A stretch of DNA of 64,000 bases from JAZDEY01 sp043808325 [NCBI: Candidatus Eiseniibacteriota bacterium] (GCA_043808325.1 JAZDEY010000078.1:1-64000), one strand, 5' to 3'. Positions 32,677 to 42,273 are shown, counted from the stretch's first letter. Translations and numbers: made by a program. The notes: generated from the letters alone by a model not told the origin.

Positions 32677-34521
32677 ATGAGCGCACGACCCACAGACCAG
32701 CCACAGGCAAGGGACGGACTTCGGAGCGAGATATGGAGATATGTGGCGCTGGGGCTTGGTCTCGGCTATTTTGCCGGAGTCGTTGAGGCCGTCTTCGTCC
32801 ACCGGGCGGGTCTTCCCTACATCCCTTTCGCAGGCCTCGCCTATAGCGTGTTATTCGGGGCGGGCTTCCTGGTGCTTGCGCTGGTCGCAAGGTTGGCTCG
32901 ACGCGACCTCGTGCCACTTGGTTTGGGGATTGCCACAATTTTGTTCATCGGGCTTGAGGTCGGCTTTTATCTCAATGTAAGGGCAAATCCCTTCGAGGAG
33001 TCGTCGTCACGGAGAATCGGAAATATCGTTGTCCTTGCGGCGAGCGTGGCCCTCGGGGTCGCGGTCTATCTTCTCACGCGCCGGAGATCGCGAAAGATCA
33101 AACCCCGGCGGCCGATCGCCTGGATTGTACTCGCGACACTGGTGGGTCTCGCCGTCTATTTTGGAATCTCATCCCACGCGTCCCAGCCCGGGACCAATTG
33201 CATCCTTATCTCCGTCGATGCCTTGCGAGCCGATCACCTGGGCACTTACGGCTACCTAAGGAATACTTCTCCCAATATCGACGCCTTGGCTGCGAAGGCG
33301 AAACTCTGGCTCAACGCCTACACGCAGTCACCGGGCACCACAGGCGGGCACGCGGCAATGCTTACGGGGCTCTACACCCTGACCAACGGAGCGTATCTCA
33401 ACGGCTTCCCGCTGGATCGCAAGGTTGAGACCCTGGCCGAGGTCTTTGCCAAGAACGGATATGCCACAGCGGCCTTCATAAACAACTGGTACCTGAGCCC
33501 GGCCCTGGGATTCGGGCAAGGCTTCGACTGCTTTGTCGACGGGGGCAAGGCGGCCATTCTCAACGACGCAAGCCCCCAGATATTCTTACGGGGCCTCCTC
33601 ATCTACCAGGTGATCCACCGGAGTTTGGTGCCGCCCGGAGCGCCGACCGATCTCGATGTCGTCGACACGATCCGATGGATCGAATGGCGCAGGAACCATC
33701 GCTTCTTTGTGTTTCTTCACATTCTTGACCCGCACAGCCCCTATGTACCCCCGTGCGATCTCATGGGCCGGATGGGCGGAAGCGGGTCTGAGCTTGATCC
33801 CGCATATATCGAGAGCCTGCATCAGAAGTCGCTTGAGACCGCACTCACCCCTGCGGAGCAGGGCACGCTCGTCGACCGCTATGATGAGGAAGTCCTGAGC
33901 GCCGACCGCAAGATTGGAAGAATCATGGATGCGCTCGCCCGGCTGGACCTACTCGGCAAGACCCTGGTGATCGTGGCCGCCGATCACGGCGAGGTGCTGG
34001 CTGATGGCGTCGAGAAGCAGTTCAGGCACGGCACGCTCGACTATGTCTGTCTTCACGTGCCCTTGGTCGTCCGTCCTCCCCGAAAGGCGCTGGCGCCGGA
34101 GAGAATCGAGCGGATTGCGCGATCGATCGACATTCTTCCCACCATAGTTCACGTGCTCAATCTTAAGGATGACGCCCGCAGACAGGGTTCATCGCTTTTT
34201 TCATCCGGTCGGGATTTGCCGGGGCGCACCGCCGCGTTTGCGACAGGTGATATAGGGGCCCGCGACGAGTACAGCGTGATTACCGATCAGTGGCAATACG
34301 CGATAAGAGGTGAGAGGCTATCGCTCTACAACCTCAGCGACATCGAGGCCGATGTGACCGCGCAGTATCCCTCAGTTGCGGAAAGCCTTCAGACGCTCGT
34401 GGAGAATTGGATCACGCGGGCCATCGATGATGCGGTCGTACCTTACTCGATCAAGGGCCGTTCCATAGCCCCGGGCAGGGAAGCCCTCGAGCGGCTCAAG
34501 GCTCTCGGCTATATACAATAG
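32677..34521 (+). CDS. Membrane-anchored alkaline phosphatase/sulfatase-superfamily enzyme without the FGly Cys
   Basis: A 614-residue protein with four to five membrane helices in the first about 165 residues, then an exported alkaline phosphatase-superfamily domain. The metal site starts at CILISVDALRADHLG (Asp181) and continues with DPHSPYVPP and VIVAADHGEVLAD. The nucleophile region that in sulfatases reads CxPSR is SPGTTGGHAAMLTG: Thr221 is at the Cys/Ser position and the Arg is absent. Formylglycine maturation is therefore impossible. Thr nucleophiles are used by phosphoethanolamine and phosphoglycerol transferases of the same superfamily, so phosphate chemistry at the envelope is more likely than sulfate ester hydrolysis. 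C-terminus ends GREALERLKALGYIQ, a frequent end in this group. Divergent from DUF3160. Confidence 0.85.
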   Translation: MSARPTDQPQARDGLRSEIWRYVALGLGLGYFAGVVEAVFVHRAGLPYIPFAGLAYSVLFGAGFLVLALVARLARRDLVPLGLGIATILFIGLEVGFYLNVRANPFEESSSRRIGNIVVLAASVALGVAVYLLTRRRSRKIKPRRPIAWIVLATLVGLAVYFGISSHASQPGTNCILISVDALRADHLGTYGYLRNTSPNIDALAAKAKLWLNAYTQSPGTTGGHAAMLTGLYTLTNGAYLNGFPLDRKVETLAEVFAKNGYATAAFINNWYLSPALGFGQGFDCFVDGGKAAILNDASPQIFLRGLLIYQVIHRSLVPPGAPTDLDVVDTIRWIEWRRNHRFFVFLHILDPHSPYVPPCDLMGRMGGSGSELDPAYIESLHQKSLETALTPAEQGTLVDRYDEEVLSADRKIGRIMDALARLDLLGKTLVIVAADHGEVLADGVEKQFRHGTLDYVCLHVPLVVRPPRKALAPERIERIARSIDILPTIVHVLNLKDDARRQGSSLFSSGRDLPGRTAAFATGDIGARDEYSVITDQWQYAIRGERLSLYNLSDIEADVTAQYPSVAESLQTLVENWITRAIDDAVVPYSIKGRSIAPGREALERLKALGYIQ

Positions 34522-34596
34522 ATCCCGTCAGCCCGCCTGCCCTTGGAGATTTGAAGCCCAACGCCCTCGACGATCCGCCTTCAGACGAGATCGCGG

Positions 34597-34980
34597 TCAC
34601 TGTCCGTGTTTCATCCCCTCGGCCGGCTTCGGCTTCTCCACTTTGATCGTGACCGTCTTCTTGCCGGCGATGCTGCACGAGGCGATTACGGTCAGCTGGT
34701 CGCCGATCTTGACGTCGTTAATGAGGTAATGGCCCATCTGCATATCGGCGGTCGGCTGGGACTTGAATTTTTGGTCAATCAGCTTGTCGCCGTTAAGGCT
34801 GACCTCAATCGTGCCAACGAAATGCTTGGTGGCATCTTTGGTATCGTGCATCGCCATAACCATCATCATGTGGTTGTCGGGATTGAACTCCACCTGGACG
34901 TCCTTGGGCGGATGCGCCAGGCCCGCGCCGGCAAGCATCAGAACTGCTGCAAAACAAACCAGAATGACCGAGGACTTCAT
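34597..34980 (-). CDS. Small secreted protein, probable SOR/desulfoferrodoxin-like fold with degenerate iron site
   Basis: A 127-residue protein with signal peptide (residues 1-22, ending GLAHP). The mature part HFVGTIEVSLNGDKLI...LTVIASCSIAGKK follows the pattern of the superoxide reductase domain (HYIEWIELYVDG...LRVLAYCNIHG) but the YCNxHG iron site reads SCSIAG, so the His ligand is missing. Many Met residues at positions 37-46 (NHMMMVMAMH) suggest metal contact. The tail is Lys-rich. ATG 34980 follows GGGGAGGGGTATC. It is 16 bp after a mini membrane protein with two His. Likely periplasmic; the SOR relation is inference from pattern, not a clear family match. Similar true desulfoferrodoxin lies at 38.3 kb. 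Confidence 0.6.
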   Translation of the reverse strand: MKSSVILVCFAAVLMLAGAGLAHPPKDVQVEFNPDNHMMMVMAMHDTKDATKHFVGTIEVSLNGDKLIDQKFKSQPTADMQMGHYLINDVKIGDQLTVIASCSIAGKKTVTIKVEKPKPAEGMKHGQ

Positions 34981-34996
34981 GATACCCCTCCCCTTT

Positions 34997-35179
34997 CTAG
35001 AAGATCTTGGTGTACAGAACCACCGCGGCATGAATCGATGCCAAGGTGATGCCGATGAAACCCAATCTCCTATGCCATACGAATCCCAACTTGATCTTTC
35101 TTGTGCCGCTGAGGACTGAAAGCCACACGATCGCGTACGTGGCAATTCCCAGCGGAATGACAAGCCGGAACAGATTCAT
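34997..35179 (-). CDS. Mini two-helix membrane protein, possible haem b-binding
   Basis: A 60-residue protein with two membrane helices (about 5-24 and 38-58). His36 (VWHRRLG) and His50 (ASIHAAV) are 14 apart on or at the start of the second helix, a spacing used for haem b in ferric reductase/cytochrome b-like small proteins. The start has AGGGGAGAACGA before ATG 35179. It precedes the secreted SOR-like gene by 16 bp in the same direction, so the two are a probable pair. Short genes are easily false, but the ribosome site and hydrophobic pattern support this one. Confidence 0.6.
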   Translation of the reverse strand: MNLFRLVIPLGIATYAIVWLSVLSGTRKIKLGFVWHRRLGFIGITLASIHAAVVLYTKIF

Positions 35180-35468
35180 TCGTTCTCCCCTCGCTCCAGA
35201 CCCAGGTTGGGCCGACTAATCCCACATGGTGCTGGATTCTATTCTATATGATCGCCCGGATCTTTGGCTACTCCGACCTTACCGTTTAGACTCGGCAGGG
35301 GAAGAAAGGTTCCTGCGCCCGGGACTTAGCCTTGGGGAATCGGGCGACATGAATCGAAGATTCTGGCTTCCATGGATTGCAGGGACATGTATAATCGATT
35401 ACCTCGATGCAGCCTGGGAAGCGGACTCAGGCCGTACTCACGAAGCTACCTATCCGGGGGATGATGCG

Positions 35469-38111
35469 ATGCAGAGTAGTCGCGGTCTCACAGCGCGCTT
35501 GGCGCGCCCGATCGTCGCAGGCTTACTTGCCGTTCTGGTCCTTTCGACTCCCTGGACGGCCCGGTCCGCCGGCCTGATTCCGACCCTCGCGGATACGGTC
35601 GATCTTGAGGACTGGCATTTCCTCGGACCCTTCTCCATAGGGCCGCGAGAAGGAATCACGGGGATAGCGGATGACCCCGACTCCCTGATACCTCCCGGCA
35701 GATCGGCGCCCTCAGCCCGTGCCGAGTACCCCAGCATGATTGCCCAGGGTGGCTTCGTCGGATGGAAAAGTGCTGCTCCCGATTCCACAGGCTGGGTCAA
35801 TATCCACTTTGAGAATGTGTTGTGGGATTCGCTGGCCAGCGTCTACGGCGGCGCCGGAGTGCTGAGTGCGTCGTATGCGTATGCCGAATTGGTGCGGCCG
35901 CGCGAGGAGCGGGCGCTCGCGATTGCCGAGCGGATCGGCTCCTTCTATCTCAATGGGAGGGCCCATCTCGGCGATCCTTACGGCCACGATTTCGTGCGGG
36001 TACCGGTGGTCCTGAAGCAGGGCTTGAATCGGATCCTCATACGCCTCTCGGGCTACGGTGACACCGGCTTTAGGTTCGGGCTGATCCCTGCGCCCGCACC
36101 GCTGGTCTTGCTCAACGACTATACCGTCCCCGATCTCATCCGGGGCGAAGATGGTTGCTTCTGGATAGGCGTCACCGTTCTTAATACTATCGATGAGAGA
36201 ATCGATCGGGCGACTCTTACGGTGGGCGACGGCATAAGGGTGCGCGTGTCATCGCGTGAGATCTATAATCTCACGCCCCTATGCCCGCGCAAGATACCCA
36301 TCGAAATCGAATTGGCCGGGCCCGCGGACGGGGACAATCTGGTGGTTCCCATCGAGATCACAACCGAAGGCGGTGCATCTCGCGACGGCAGTGGATCTCG
36401 TGACGCCGGTGAATTTCGCGACGGCAGCACCTTCCGGGATTCCGTGACATTGAGGGTGCGCGAGCCCGGCCAATCCGTGAAGCGAACGTTCATCTCGCGC
36501 ATCGATTGCTCCTGCCAGTACTATGCGGTTCTGGCGCCTACGGATTACGACCCCGGCAGGCAGTACGCTCTACTCTTCTCACTTCACGGGGCCGGCGTAC
36601 GCGCCGAGGGTCAAGTGGATGCCTACAAGCCCAAGCCCTGGGCTCTCATAGTTGCGCCGACCAACCGCAGGCCCTTCGGATTTGACTGGCAAGACTGGGG
36701 AAGGTTGGACGCACTGGAAGTTCTAGACATAGTCAAGTCCACCTACCCCATAGATCCCGATCGCATCTACCTTACCGGCCACTCGATGGGCGGGCATGGG
36801 GTGTGGCATGTTGGACTTGCTCACCCAGACCTGTTCGCGGCAATCGCCCCGGGCGCAGGCTGGACATCGTTCGATCTATACGTTCCCTGGTTCCTCCAGA
36901 AGGCGAGCATCTTCGCCGAGCCGGGCCAGATAGGCATCCGGAACATGAGTCTGAGGGAGGACCAGCCGCTCAATCTCGTCGAGAATGCGGCGAACCTGCC
37001 CGCCTTCATTTTTCAGGGCGGCGCCGACGATAACGTGCCACCCCTGCACGCGCGCATGTTTGTGGATCGACTCGACCGCCTGGGGTACAAATACAGGTAT
37101 AAGGAGATACCGGGTAAGGGCCACTGGTGGAGCATTGACAGTCTCGGAACATCCTGCGTCGATGACCCCGATCTGATGGAGTATGTCGAGGGGTTGCGCC
37201 GGGATAGTTGCCCGTCACATATCGTTTTCAAGACCACCGACCTGGGCAAGAGCAGTCAGGCCTACTGGACGAGGATCACGGAACAGGAGCGACCTTTTCG
37301 AGAGTCTTGGATCGAGGCCAGGCTGATGGATGCGGCTCCCGATGCCGATCCGGTTCAGCACACGGTTGAGATTGAGACTCAGAATGTCAGCGAATTCACG
37401 ATCGCTCCCTGCCCCAGGATCGCTGCCGACCGCCGAATGCGGGTGCGAGTCGATGGGACCGAGTGGGTTACGGACCTGGAGGCCGGAGGCCATCTCACCT
37501 TCTCCAAGCGTGCGGGCCGCTTCCGAATGGGTGAGACGCGGTACAACCACATGAGGAAGACGCCCGAGTTGTTTGGCCCGATCAAACAGGCATACTTCTC
37601 ACCCTTCGTTCTCGTCTATGGCACGATGGGAGACTCCGCGACGACCGACTTGCTCTTGAATCAGGCCCGCATTGAGGCGACCCAGTGGTGGATCCGGGGC
37701 AACGGCTTTGCTGAAATCCTCCCCGACACTGAGGTAGCTGCCGAGATCTTGAGCGACTACAATCTGATTCTCTTTGGAGGGCCTGGGGAAAACCGGGTGA
37801 CTGGCGCAATCAACAGGCAGCTTCCAATAAAGATGATCGGTGACCACATTCTGGTGGGCGGCCGGGAGATCAGGGGCACGGGCCTCGCCGCCGAGTTTGT
37901 TTACCCGAACCCGCTCAGTCAAGATAAGCTGGTGATTGTCCACGAAGGCATCGGGTTCGAGGGGCTCAAGATTTCGACCTTCTTTGGCACCCTCTACTCC
38001 GCGGCAGGGCTGCCCGATTACATGGTCTTCGACCCCTCCGTAAAGCAACGAGGCTGGGCCGGAGTTACCGAGGCAGGTTTCTTCGACTCCAACTGGCAAA
38101 TGGAAAAATAG
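35469..38111 (+). CDS. Large secreted alpha/beta hydrolase (esterase/depolymerase-like) with N-terminal carbohydrate-like domain
   Basis: About 880 residues. The start is placed at ATG 35469 (MQSSRGLT), which gives a signal peptide ending WTARSAG; an upstream in-frame ATG at 35226 would add 81 residues across a TATAAT box at 35390-35395. The N-terminal about 280 residues have jelly-roll strand pattern (IAERIGSFYLNGRAHLGD, LNRILIRLSGYGDTGF). A Ser/Arg/Asp/Gly repeat, SRDGSGSRDAGEFRDGSTFRDS-like, lies at about residues 300-322. The hydrolase follows with nucleophile in YLTGHSMGGHGVW, then GGADDNVPPLHARMF and GKGHWWS for Asp and His. A C-terminal domain of about 250 residues lacks an assigned family. 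Secreted poly-ester or peptidase activity is plausible. Its stop overlaps a REP-like repeat. Confidence 0.82.
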   Translation: MQSSRGLTARLARPIVAGLLAVLVLSTPWTARSAGLIPTLADTVDLEDWHFLGPFSIGPREGITGIADDPDSLIPPGRSAPSARAEYPSMIAQGGFVGWKSAAPDSTGWVNIHFENVLWDSLASVYGGAGVLSASYAYAELVRPREERALAIAERIGSFYLNGRAHLGDPYGHDFVRVPVVLKQGLNRILIRLSGYGDTGFRFGLIPAPAPLVLLNDYTVPDLIRGEDGCFWIGVTVLNTIDERIDRATLTVGDGIRVRVSSREIYNLTPLCPRKIPIEIELAGPADGDNLVVPIEITTEGGASRDGSGSRDAGEFRDGSTFRDSVTLRVREPGQSVKRTFISRIDCSCQYYAVLAPTDYDPGRQYALLFSLHGAGVRAEGQVDAYKPKPWALIVAPTNRRPFGFDWQDWGRLDALEVLDIVKSTYPIDPDRIYLTGHSMGGHGVWHVGLAHPDLFAAIAPGAGWTSFDLYVPWFLQKASIFAEPGQIGIRNMSLREDQPLNLVENAANLPAFIFQGGADDNVPPLHARMFVDRLDRLGYKYRYKEIPGKGHWWSIDSLGTSCVDDPDLMEYVEGLRRDSCPSHIVFKTTDLGKSSQAYWTRITEQERPFRESWIEARLMDAAPDADPVQHTVEIETQNVSEFTIAPCPRIAADRRMRVRVDGTEWVTDLEAGGHLTFSKRAGRFRMGETRYNHMRKTPELFGPIKQAYFSPFVLVYGTMGDSATTDLLLNQARIEATQWWIRGNGFAEILPDTEVAAEILSDYNLILFGGPGENRVTGAINRQLPIKMIGDHILVGGREIRGTGLAAEFVYPNPLSQDKLVIVHEGIGFEGLKISTFFGTLYSAAGLPDYMVFDPSVKQRGWAGVTEAGFFDSNWQMEK

Positions 38112-38126
38112 GGACACACCCCATTT
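38106..38126. repeat. 21-bp REP-like repeat, copy A (inverted orientation)
   Basis: AAATAGGG-ACACA-CCCCATTT, exact reverse complement of 38232-38252 and of 14737-14757. It contains the TAG stop of the hydrolase gene. Confidence 0.85.
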
Positions 38127-38146
38127 TCCGCATTCGGGCTTTCTAT

Positions 38147-38165
38147 AATGGGGACACGCCCCATT
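38147..38165. repeat. REP-like repeat, degenerate copy B
   Basis: AATGGGG-ACACG-CCCCATT, a perfect 7-bp hairpin, two bases different from copy A in its core. Confidence 0.7.
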
Positions 38166-38231
38166 CTCCGCGACCTGCTCTCCAATAGAAATACTTCGGG
38201 AACCTCCCCCGTTAATCCGCAACGACTTAAG

Positions 38232-38252
38232 AAATGGGGTGTGTCCCTATTT
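38232..38252. repeat. 21-bp REP-like repeat, copy C
   Basis: AAATGGGG-TGTGT-CCCTATTT, identical to the copy inside the FdrA-like gene. It runs into the stop codon (TAA) of the desulfoferrodoxin gene, so copies A and C close off two convergent genes with an inverted pair 105 bp apart. Confidence 0.85.
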
Positions 38253-38625
38253 AAGCTTTCCAGAGGCCGTGGAGATTGCAGTATTCGCGGGCTGTGACGG
38301 CTCCCATCTCGACCGTGAAGATCCCCTCGGGCTGGCCCGCCGGCTTCAAGAAGATCCGATAGGCATTGCCGTCCGCTACGATCTGGACCCACTCGATGTA
38401 GTGTTTCTCTTCCATTGGATGAGGAGCGCTTCCGACCTTCACTTTGATGCCGCTTGCGGTCCGCTCTACGACGGGAACGTGCTTCTCCCTGGCCGCATCG
38501 ACCGTGTTCTCGACCTGCTGCTTCATCGGCTTGCCACAGCACACCAACTCTCCTGCGCCCGGATGAAGCACTTCAACTATGTTGCCGCATATCTCGCACT
38601 TATAGATCTGGAGTCCCTGAGTCAT
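38251..38625 (-). CDS. dfx: Desulfoferrodoxin (superoxide reductase)
   Basis: A 124-residue two-centre superoxide reductase. N-terminal desulforedoxin site: Cys10, Cys13, Cys29, Cys30 ([15 protein letters not shown]). C-terminal catalytic centre: His residues in [18 protein letters not shown], plus Cys and His in EYCNLHGLW. It reduces superoxide to peroxide in the cytoplasm without releasing oxygen. ATG 38625 has AAGGAGGAACAGAG. It lies 73 bp behind rubrerythrin on the same strand, a peroxide-consuming partner, so the two detoxify superoxide in sequence. All ligands expected are visible. Indicates an anaerobic or microaerophilic host. Stop codon overlaps a REP-like repeat. Confidence 0.95.
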   Translation of the reverse strand: MTQGLQIYKCEICGNIVEVLHPGAGELVCCGKPMKQQVENTVDAAREKHVPVVERTASGIKVKVGSAPHPMEEKHYIEWVQIVADGNAYRIFLKPAGQPEGIFTVEMGAVTAREYCNLHGLWKA

Positions 38626-38698
38626 CTCTGTTCCTCCTTGTCCCTCGACCTTACTGGGTCTGATTGCCGCGCTGCCCTCCGCTCCGGTGGCTCATTCT

Positions 38699-39283
38699 TC
38701 AGTAGTTCTCGCCCAAGAGCTCGAAGTGTGCTCTCGGATGCGCACATGCCGGACATTGCTCGGGGGCCTCATTGCCCTCGTGGAGATAACCGCAATTGCG
38801 ACATCTCCACACCACCTTATCGGGACGTTTGAAGACTCTGCCCTTTTCGATATTGGATGCAAGGTCCACGTAACGCTTCTCGTGAAAGCGCTCGGCCACG
38901 GCAATACTCATGAAGACAGCCGCGATGTCACCCAACCCTTCTTCCTTGGCCACCTTGGCAAACCCCGGATACATCTCGGTCTGCTCATAATGCTCGCCTG
39001 CCGCCGCCGCCTTAAGGTTCTCAAGCGTGGGGCCGATCACCCCAGCCGGGAAGGACGCCTTGACCTCCACGTCGCCACCTTCGAGGAATTTGAACAGCCG
39101 CTTGGCATGTTCCCTCTCCTGATTCGCGGTCTCCTCAAAGATAGCTGCAATCTGTTCGTAACCGTCCTTCCTCGCCTGGCTGGCAAAGTAGGTGTAACGG
39201 TTTCTTGCTTGAGATTCACCGGCAAACGCCGTGAGCAGGTTTATCTCAGTTCTGGTACCTCTGACTTTTCCCGCCACCGCCAT
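38699..39283 (-). CDS. Rubrerythrin
   Basis: A 194-residue rubrerythrin: ferritin-like di-iron domain (SQARNRYTYFASQARKDG, EETANQEREHAKRL and AVAERFHEKRY) followed by a rubredoxin-like domain with Cys pairs WRCRNCGYLHEG and EQCPACAHPRAHFELL. Peroxide reductase of the cytoplasm, using NADH-linked electron donors. ATG 39283 has AAAGGAG. It sits upstream of desulfoferrodoxin in the same direction, forming an anaerobic oxidative-stress operon. Confidence 0.95.
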   Translation of the reverse strand: MAVAGKVRGTRTEINLLTAFAGESQARNRYTYFASQARKDGYEQIAAIFEETANQEREHAKRLFKFLEGGDVEVKASFPAGVIGPTLENLKAAAAGEHYEQTEMYPGFAKVAKEEGLGDIAAVFMSIAVAERFHEKRYVDLASNIEKGRVFKRPDKVVWRCRNCGYLHEGNEAPEQCPACAHPRAHFELLGENY

Positions 39284-39543
39284 GTATTAGCTCCTTTCGC
39301 TTGCGCCGGGCTGATTCGTAGCCCTTGTCTTCTTCCTCGGATGTGTTGGTTCCACAGACCCCACTTCTCCAATAAGATGCATTCGGATGGTCGCAGGCTT
39401 CGCGAGGATTATAGGTTGTGGGGATTCCATCGACAACAGGAATCCGCGCCCGGTCGAGATGTTGCCGGTCAGATTAGATGGGGAGCTTTCTCGATGTGAA
39501 TGTCTCAAGACTGGAACGTCATCAGATTGGGATGCTTTCAGGA

Positions 39544-39999
39544 TCACCGGCGAGGTCTCTTGTGCGCGAGGTGCTTCTCCAGGAGAACCGCTTGGTCGAC
39601 CAGCCCATGCCGCCGGTAAAACCTGATCGCACCCTGGTTATCGGGCATCGTGCTGACCGACACCTCGATGCAACCGGTCTCGCGCAGCACCGAGATCAGC
39701 CTGTCCATCAGCATGCTCCCGATCCCCTTGTCTCGTGCCGAGGGTAGCACGACAAGTTCCTCGATCAGACAGGTCGGACCGGCATGATAGAGATCGGGGC
39801 GGATCGAGTAGCTCAGCAATCCAACAACGCTACCTCCGTCTTCAGCCAGCAGGATAGTGCTCGTCGGAGATGACATGTACTGCCTGACATACGTCTCAGT
39901 TGTCGGGCTCGTCTCTTCCAGCCCCTCCACCAGTTCTCCGATGAGACGAGCAATCGCCGACGTGTCACTCGAATGCGCGTTCCGGATTTCCACTCCCAC
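39544..39999 (-). CDS. GNAT family N-acetyltransferase
   Basis: A 151-residue acetyltransferase with a canonical GNAT fold: VEIRNAHSSDTSAIARLI at the start, EELVVLPSARDKGIGSMLMDRLI (acetyl-CoA loop R/Q-x-x-G-x-G/A) and GAIRFYRRHGLVDQ near the end. Substrate unknown. It lies between the rubrerythrin gene and the divergent transketolase gene, with a promoter at 40036-40064. No signal peptide. Confidence 0.88.
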   Translation of the reverse strand: MGVEIRNAHSSDTSAIARLIGELVEGLEETSPTTETYVRQYMSSPTSTILLAEDGGSVVGLLSYSIRPDLYHAGPTCLIEELVVLPSARDKGIGSMLMDRLISVLRETGCIEVSVSTMPDNQGAIRFYRRHGLVDQAVLLEKHLAHKRPRR

Positions 40000-40035
40000 G
40001 GTCAGGCGCCCCTTCCTACGGGTTCTCTCACGACC

Positions 40036-40064
40036 TGTTTATCATACCATCGGGCATTCGTCAA
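40036..40064 (-). promoter_or_regulatory. Candidate promoter for the GNAT gene
   Basis: Minus strand TTGACG, 17-bp spacer, TAAACA. Good -35 and spacing, poor -10. 37 bp from ATG 39999. Confidence 0.35.
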
Positions 40065-40230
40065 TCGGCGCGCCGGAGGACTCCCTTGCGGTTTGGCCTC
40101 GGGCTGTGATACCTTGAGCCTGAATCAGATCCGACGGCTCGATCGACATTGGATCGGCCTCAGCGTGACGTAGAGGGAGCAGCGTGACCCAAGAGAAGAC
40201 TGCCGGAGAACCCCGGAGGTAGCGGCTCGC

Positions 40231-42273
40231 ATGAAGGCTTCACACGACATTGATGGTCTCTGCGTGAATGCACTGCGTTTTCTTGCAGTGGACGCCGTCG
40301 AGAAGGCAAAGTCGGGTCATCCCGGGATGCCGCTCGGCGCGGCCCCCATGGCGTATGTCCTTTGGGGCCGCTTCTTGCGACACAATCCCCGCAATCCCGC
40401 ATGGTTCAACCGGGATCGCTTTGTCCTCTCGGCCGGCCACGGCTCGGCTCTACTCTACGCGCTGCTCCATATGACGGGCTACGACTTGCCACTTGACCAG
40501 CTCCGGCAGTTTCGCCAATGGGGAAGCATCACGCCCGGTCACCCCGAGCATGGCCTCACCCTGGGCGTCGAGGCAACCACGGGGCCGCTCGGCCAGGGTT
40601 TTGCGATGGGTGTGGGCATGGCAATTGCGGAACGATTCCTCGCCGTCCGGCTGAATCGCCCGGGCTTCCCGGTGGTCGATCACTACACCTACGCGATAGT
40701 CTCTGACGGCGACTTGATGGAGGGCATATCATCCGAGGCCGCCTCCCTCGCCGGCACCCTGGGGCTCGGCAAGCTGATCTATCTTTATGATGACAATGGT
40801 ATCTCGATCGAAGGGCCGACCGCACTTACCTTCCGAGAGGATGTCGGCGCACGCTTCACCGCGTATGGCTGGCGGGTGCGGCACGTGAGTGACGGCAACG
40901 ACCTCGATGCCCTCGAGCAAGCAATCCAGGATGCGCGCAAAGACCTCAAGCGGCCGTCGCTCATAGTAGTCAGCACTCACATCGGCTATGGCAGCCCCAA
41001 GCAGGACTCGGCGGAATCCCATGGGGAACCCTTGGGACCAGACGCGGTACGAGCAACCAAGCAAGCCCTCGGCTGGCCGATCGAGCCCGATTTCTACATA
41101 CCTGAGGAGGCTCTCACTCATATGAGGGAGGCGCTCGATCGCGGGGCAAGGCTTGAAGCCGATTGGCGGGACCTGGTCGATCGCAATCGCCGGGATCACG
41201 AGGTGGAAGGGCACCTCCTTGAGGCGGTGACACAGGGCCTCCTGCCGGCGGGCTGGGATCGGGACCTACCGGCTTTCGCCCCCTCCGACGGCCCGGTTGC
41301 TACCCGCGATGCCTCAGGCCGCATCATGAACGCTCTCGCTGAAAGCCTGCCGAATCTGATCGGCGGTTCTGCCGATCTGGCGCCATCCACGAAGACGCTG
41401 CTCAAGGCGTCGTCGGACTTCGGGCCCGGCATTGACGATCCCAAGGCACGGAATCTTCACTTCGGTGTCCGCGAGCACGCGATGGGCGCAATCGTGAATG
41501 GGATGGCCCTCCACGGCGGCGTGATCCCATATGGCTCGACGTTCCTCGTCTTTTCAGACTACATGCGGCCGGCGCTGCGTTTTGCTGCCATGATGCAGAC
41601 GCCTGCAATCTTCATCTTCAGCCACGACAGCGTCGCGCTCGGCGAGGACGGTCCCACTCATCAACCCATCGAACACCTGATGAGCCTGCGCACGATCCCC
41701 GGCTTGACCGTGATCCGGCCCGCCGATGCGAATGAGACAGTTGCTGCGTGGCGGCTCGCGCTGGCGAGAGGGAAACCTGTTGCGCTCATCCTGACCCGCC
41801 AGAAGATCCCCATCCTTGACCCGCGGATTTATCCGGTGGCCGAGGGCGTCCAGCGCGGCGCCTACCTGCTCGAGCCGCTGACGGGCAAAACGCAGGCCGG
41901 CCCGCTACCCGATATCATTCTCATTGCAACCGGCTCCGAGGTTCATCTCGCGCTCGCCGCAAGCCAGATTCTCAAGGACCGCGGGGTGCGAGCCCGGGTC
42001 GTATCGATGCCGTCATGGGAGATCTTCGAGGAGCAACCGGCCGGATACCGGGGGGCCGTGCTCCCGCCGGGCATGCCCAAGCTTGCGATCGAAGCCGGCG
42101 CGACCCTCGGTTGGTACAAGTACGTCGGCGAAAACGGAAGTGATAAGGGCGACGTGATCGGTCTTGATCGCTTCGGCGCCTCCGCGCCGGGCGAGATCGC
42201 CTACGAGAAACTTGGATTCACTGTCGATAATGTGGTTCAAAGGGCAATGCGGCTAATCGGACGGCCGACTTAG
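40231..42273 (+). CDS. tkt: Transketolase
   Basis: A 680-residue transketolase transferring two-carbon units in the pentose phosphate/Calvin-type pathways, with thiamine diphosphate. TPP site [18 protein letters not shown] near 160, [16 protein letters not shown] near residue 30, [14 protein letters not shown], and the second domain with [17 protein letters not shown] and [16 protein letters not shown]. Full normal length. ATG 40231 with GGAGG 11 bases upstream. Glucose-6-phosphate isomerase is 90 bp downstream on the same strand, so sugar phosphate metabolism genes are grouped. Cytoplasmic. Confidence 0.96.
   Translation: MKASHDIDGLCVNALRFLAVDAVEKAKSGHPGMPLGAAPMAYVLWGRFLRHNPRNPAWFNRDRFVLSAGHGSALLYALLHMTGYDLPLDQLRQFRQWGSITPGHPEHGLTLGVEATTGPLGQGFAMGVGMAIAERFLAVRLNRPGFPVVDHYTYAIVSDGDLMEGISSEAASLAGTLGLGKLIYLYDDNGISIEGPTALTFREDVGARFTAYGWRVRHVSDGNDLDALEQAIQDARKDLKRPSLIVVSTHIGYGSPKQDSAESHGEPLGPDAVRATKQALGWPIEPDFYIPEEALTHMREALDRGARLEADWRDLVDRNRRDHEVEGHLLEAVTQGLLPAGWDRDLPAFAPSDGPVATRDASGRIMNALAESLPNLIGGSADLAPSTKTLLKASSDFGPGIDDPKARNLHFGVREHAMGAIVNGMALHGGVIPYGSTFLVFSDYMRPALRFAAMMQTPAIFIFSHDSVALGEDGPTHQPIEHLMSLRTIPGLTVIRPADANETVAAWRLALARGKPVALILTRQKIPILDPRIYPVAEGVQRGAYLLEPLTGKTQAGPLPDIILIATGSEVHLALAASQILKDRGVRARVVSMPSWEIFEEQPAGYRGAVLPPGMPKLAIEAGATLGWYKYVGENGSDKGDVIGLDRFGASAPGEIAYEKLGFTVDNVVQRAMRLIGRPT

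Noticed and set aside
32677-34521. Type I sulfatase
   Set aside because: The Cys/Ser-x-Pro-x-Arg needed for formylglycine is missing; Thr is present instead.
38106-38252. CRISPR array
   Set aside because: Only three inverted hairpin copies with unequal spacing; no direct repeats with regular spacers and no cas genes.
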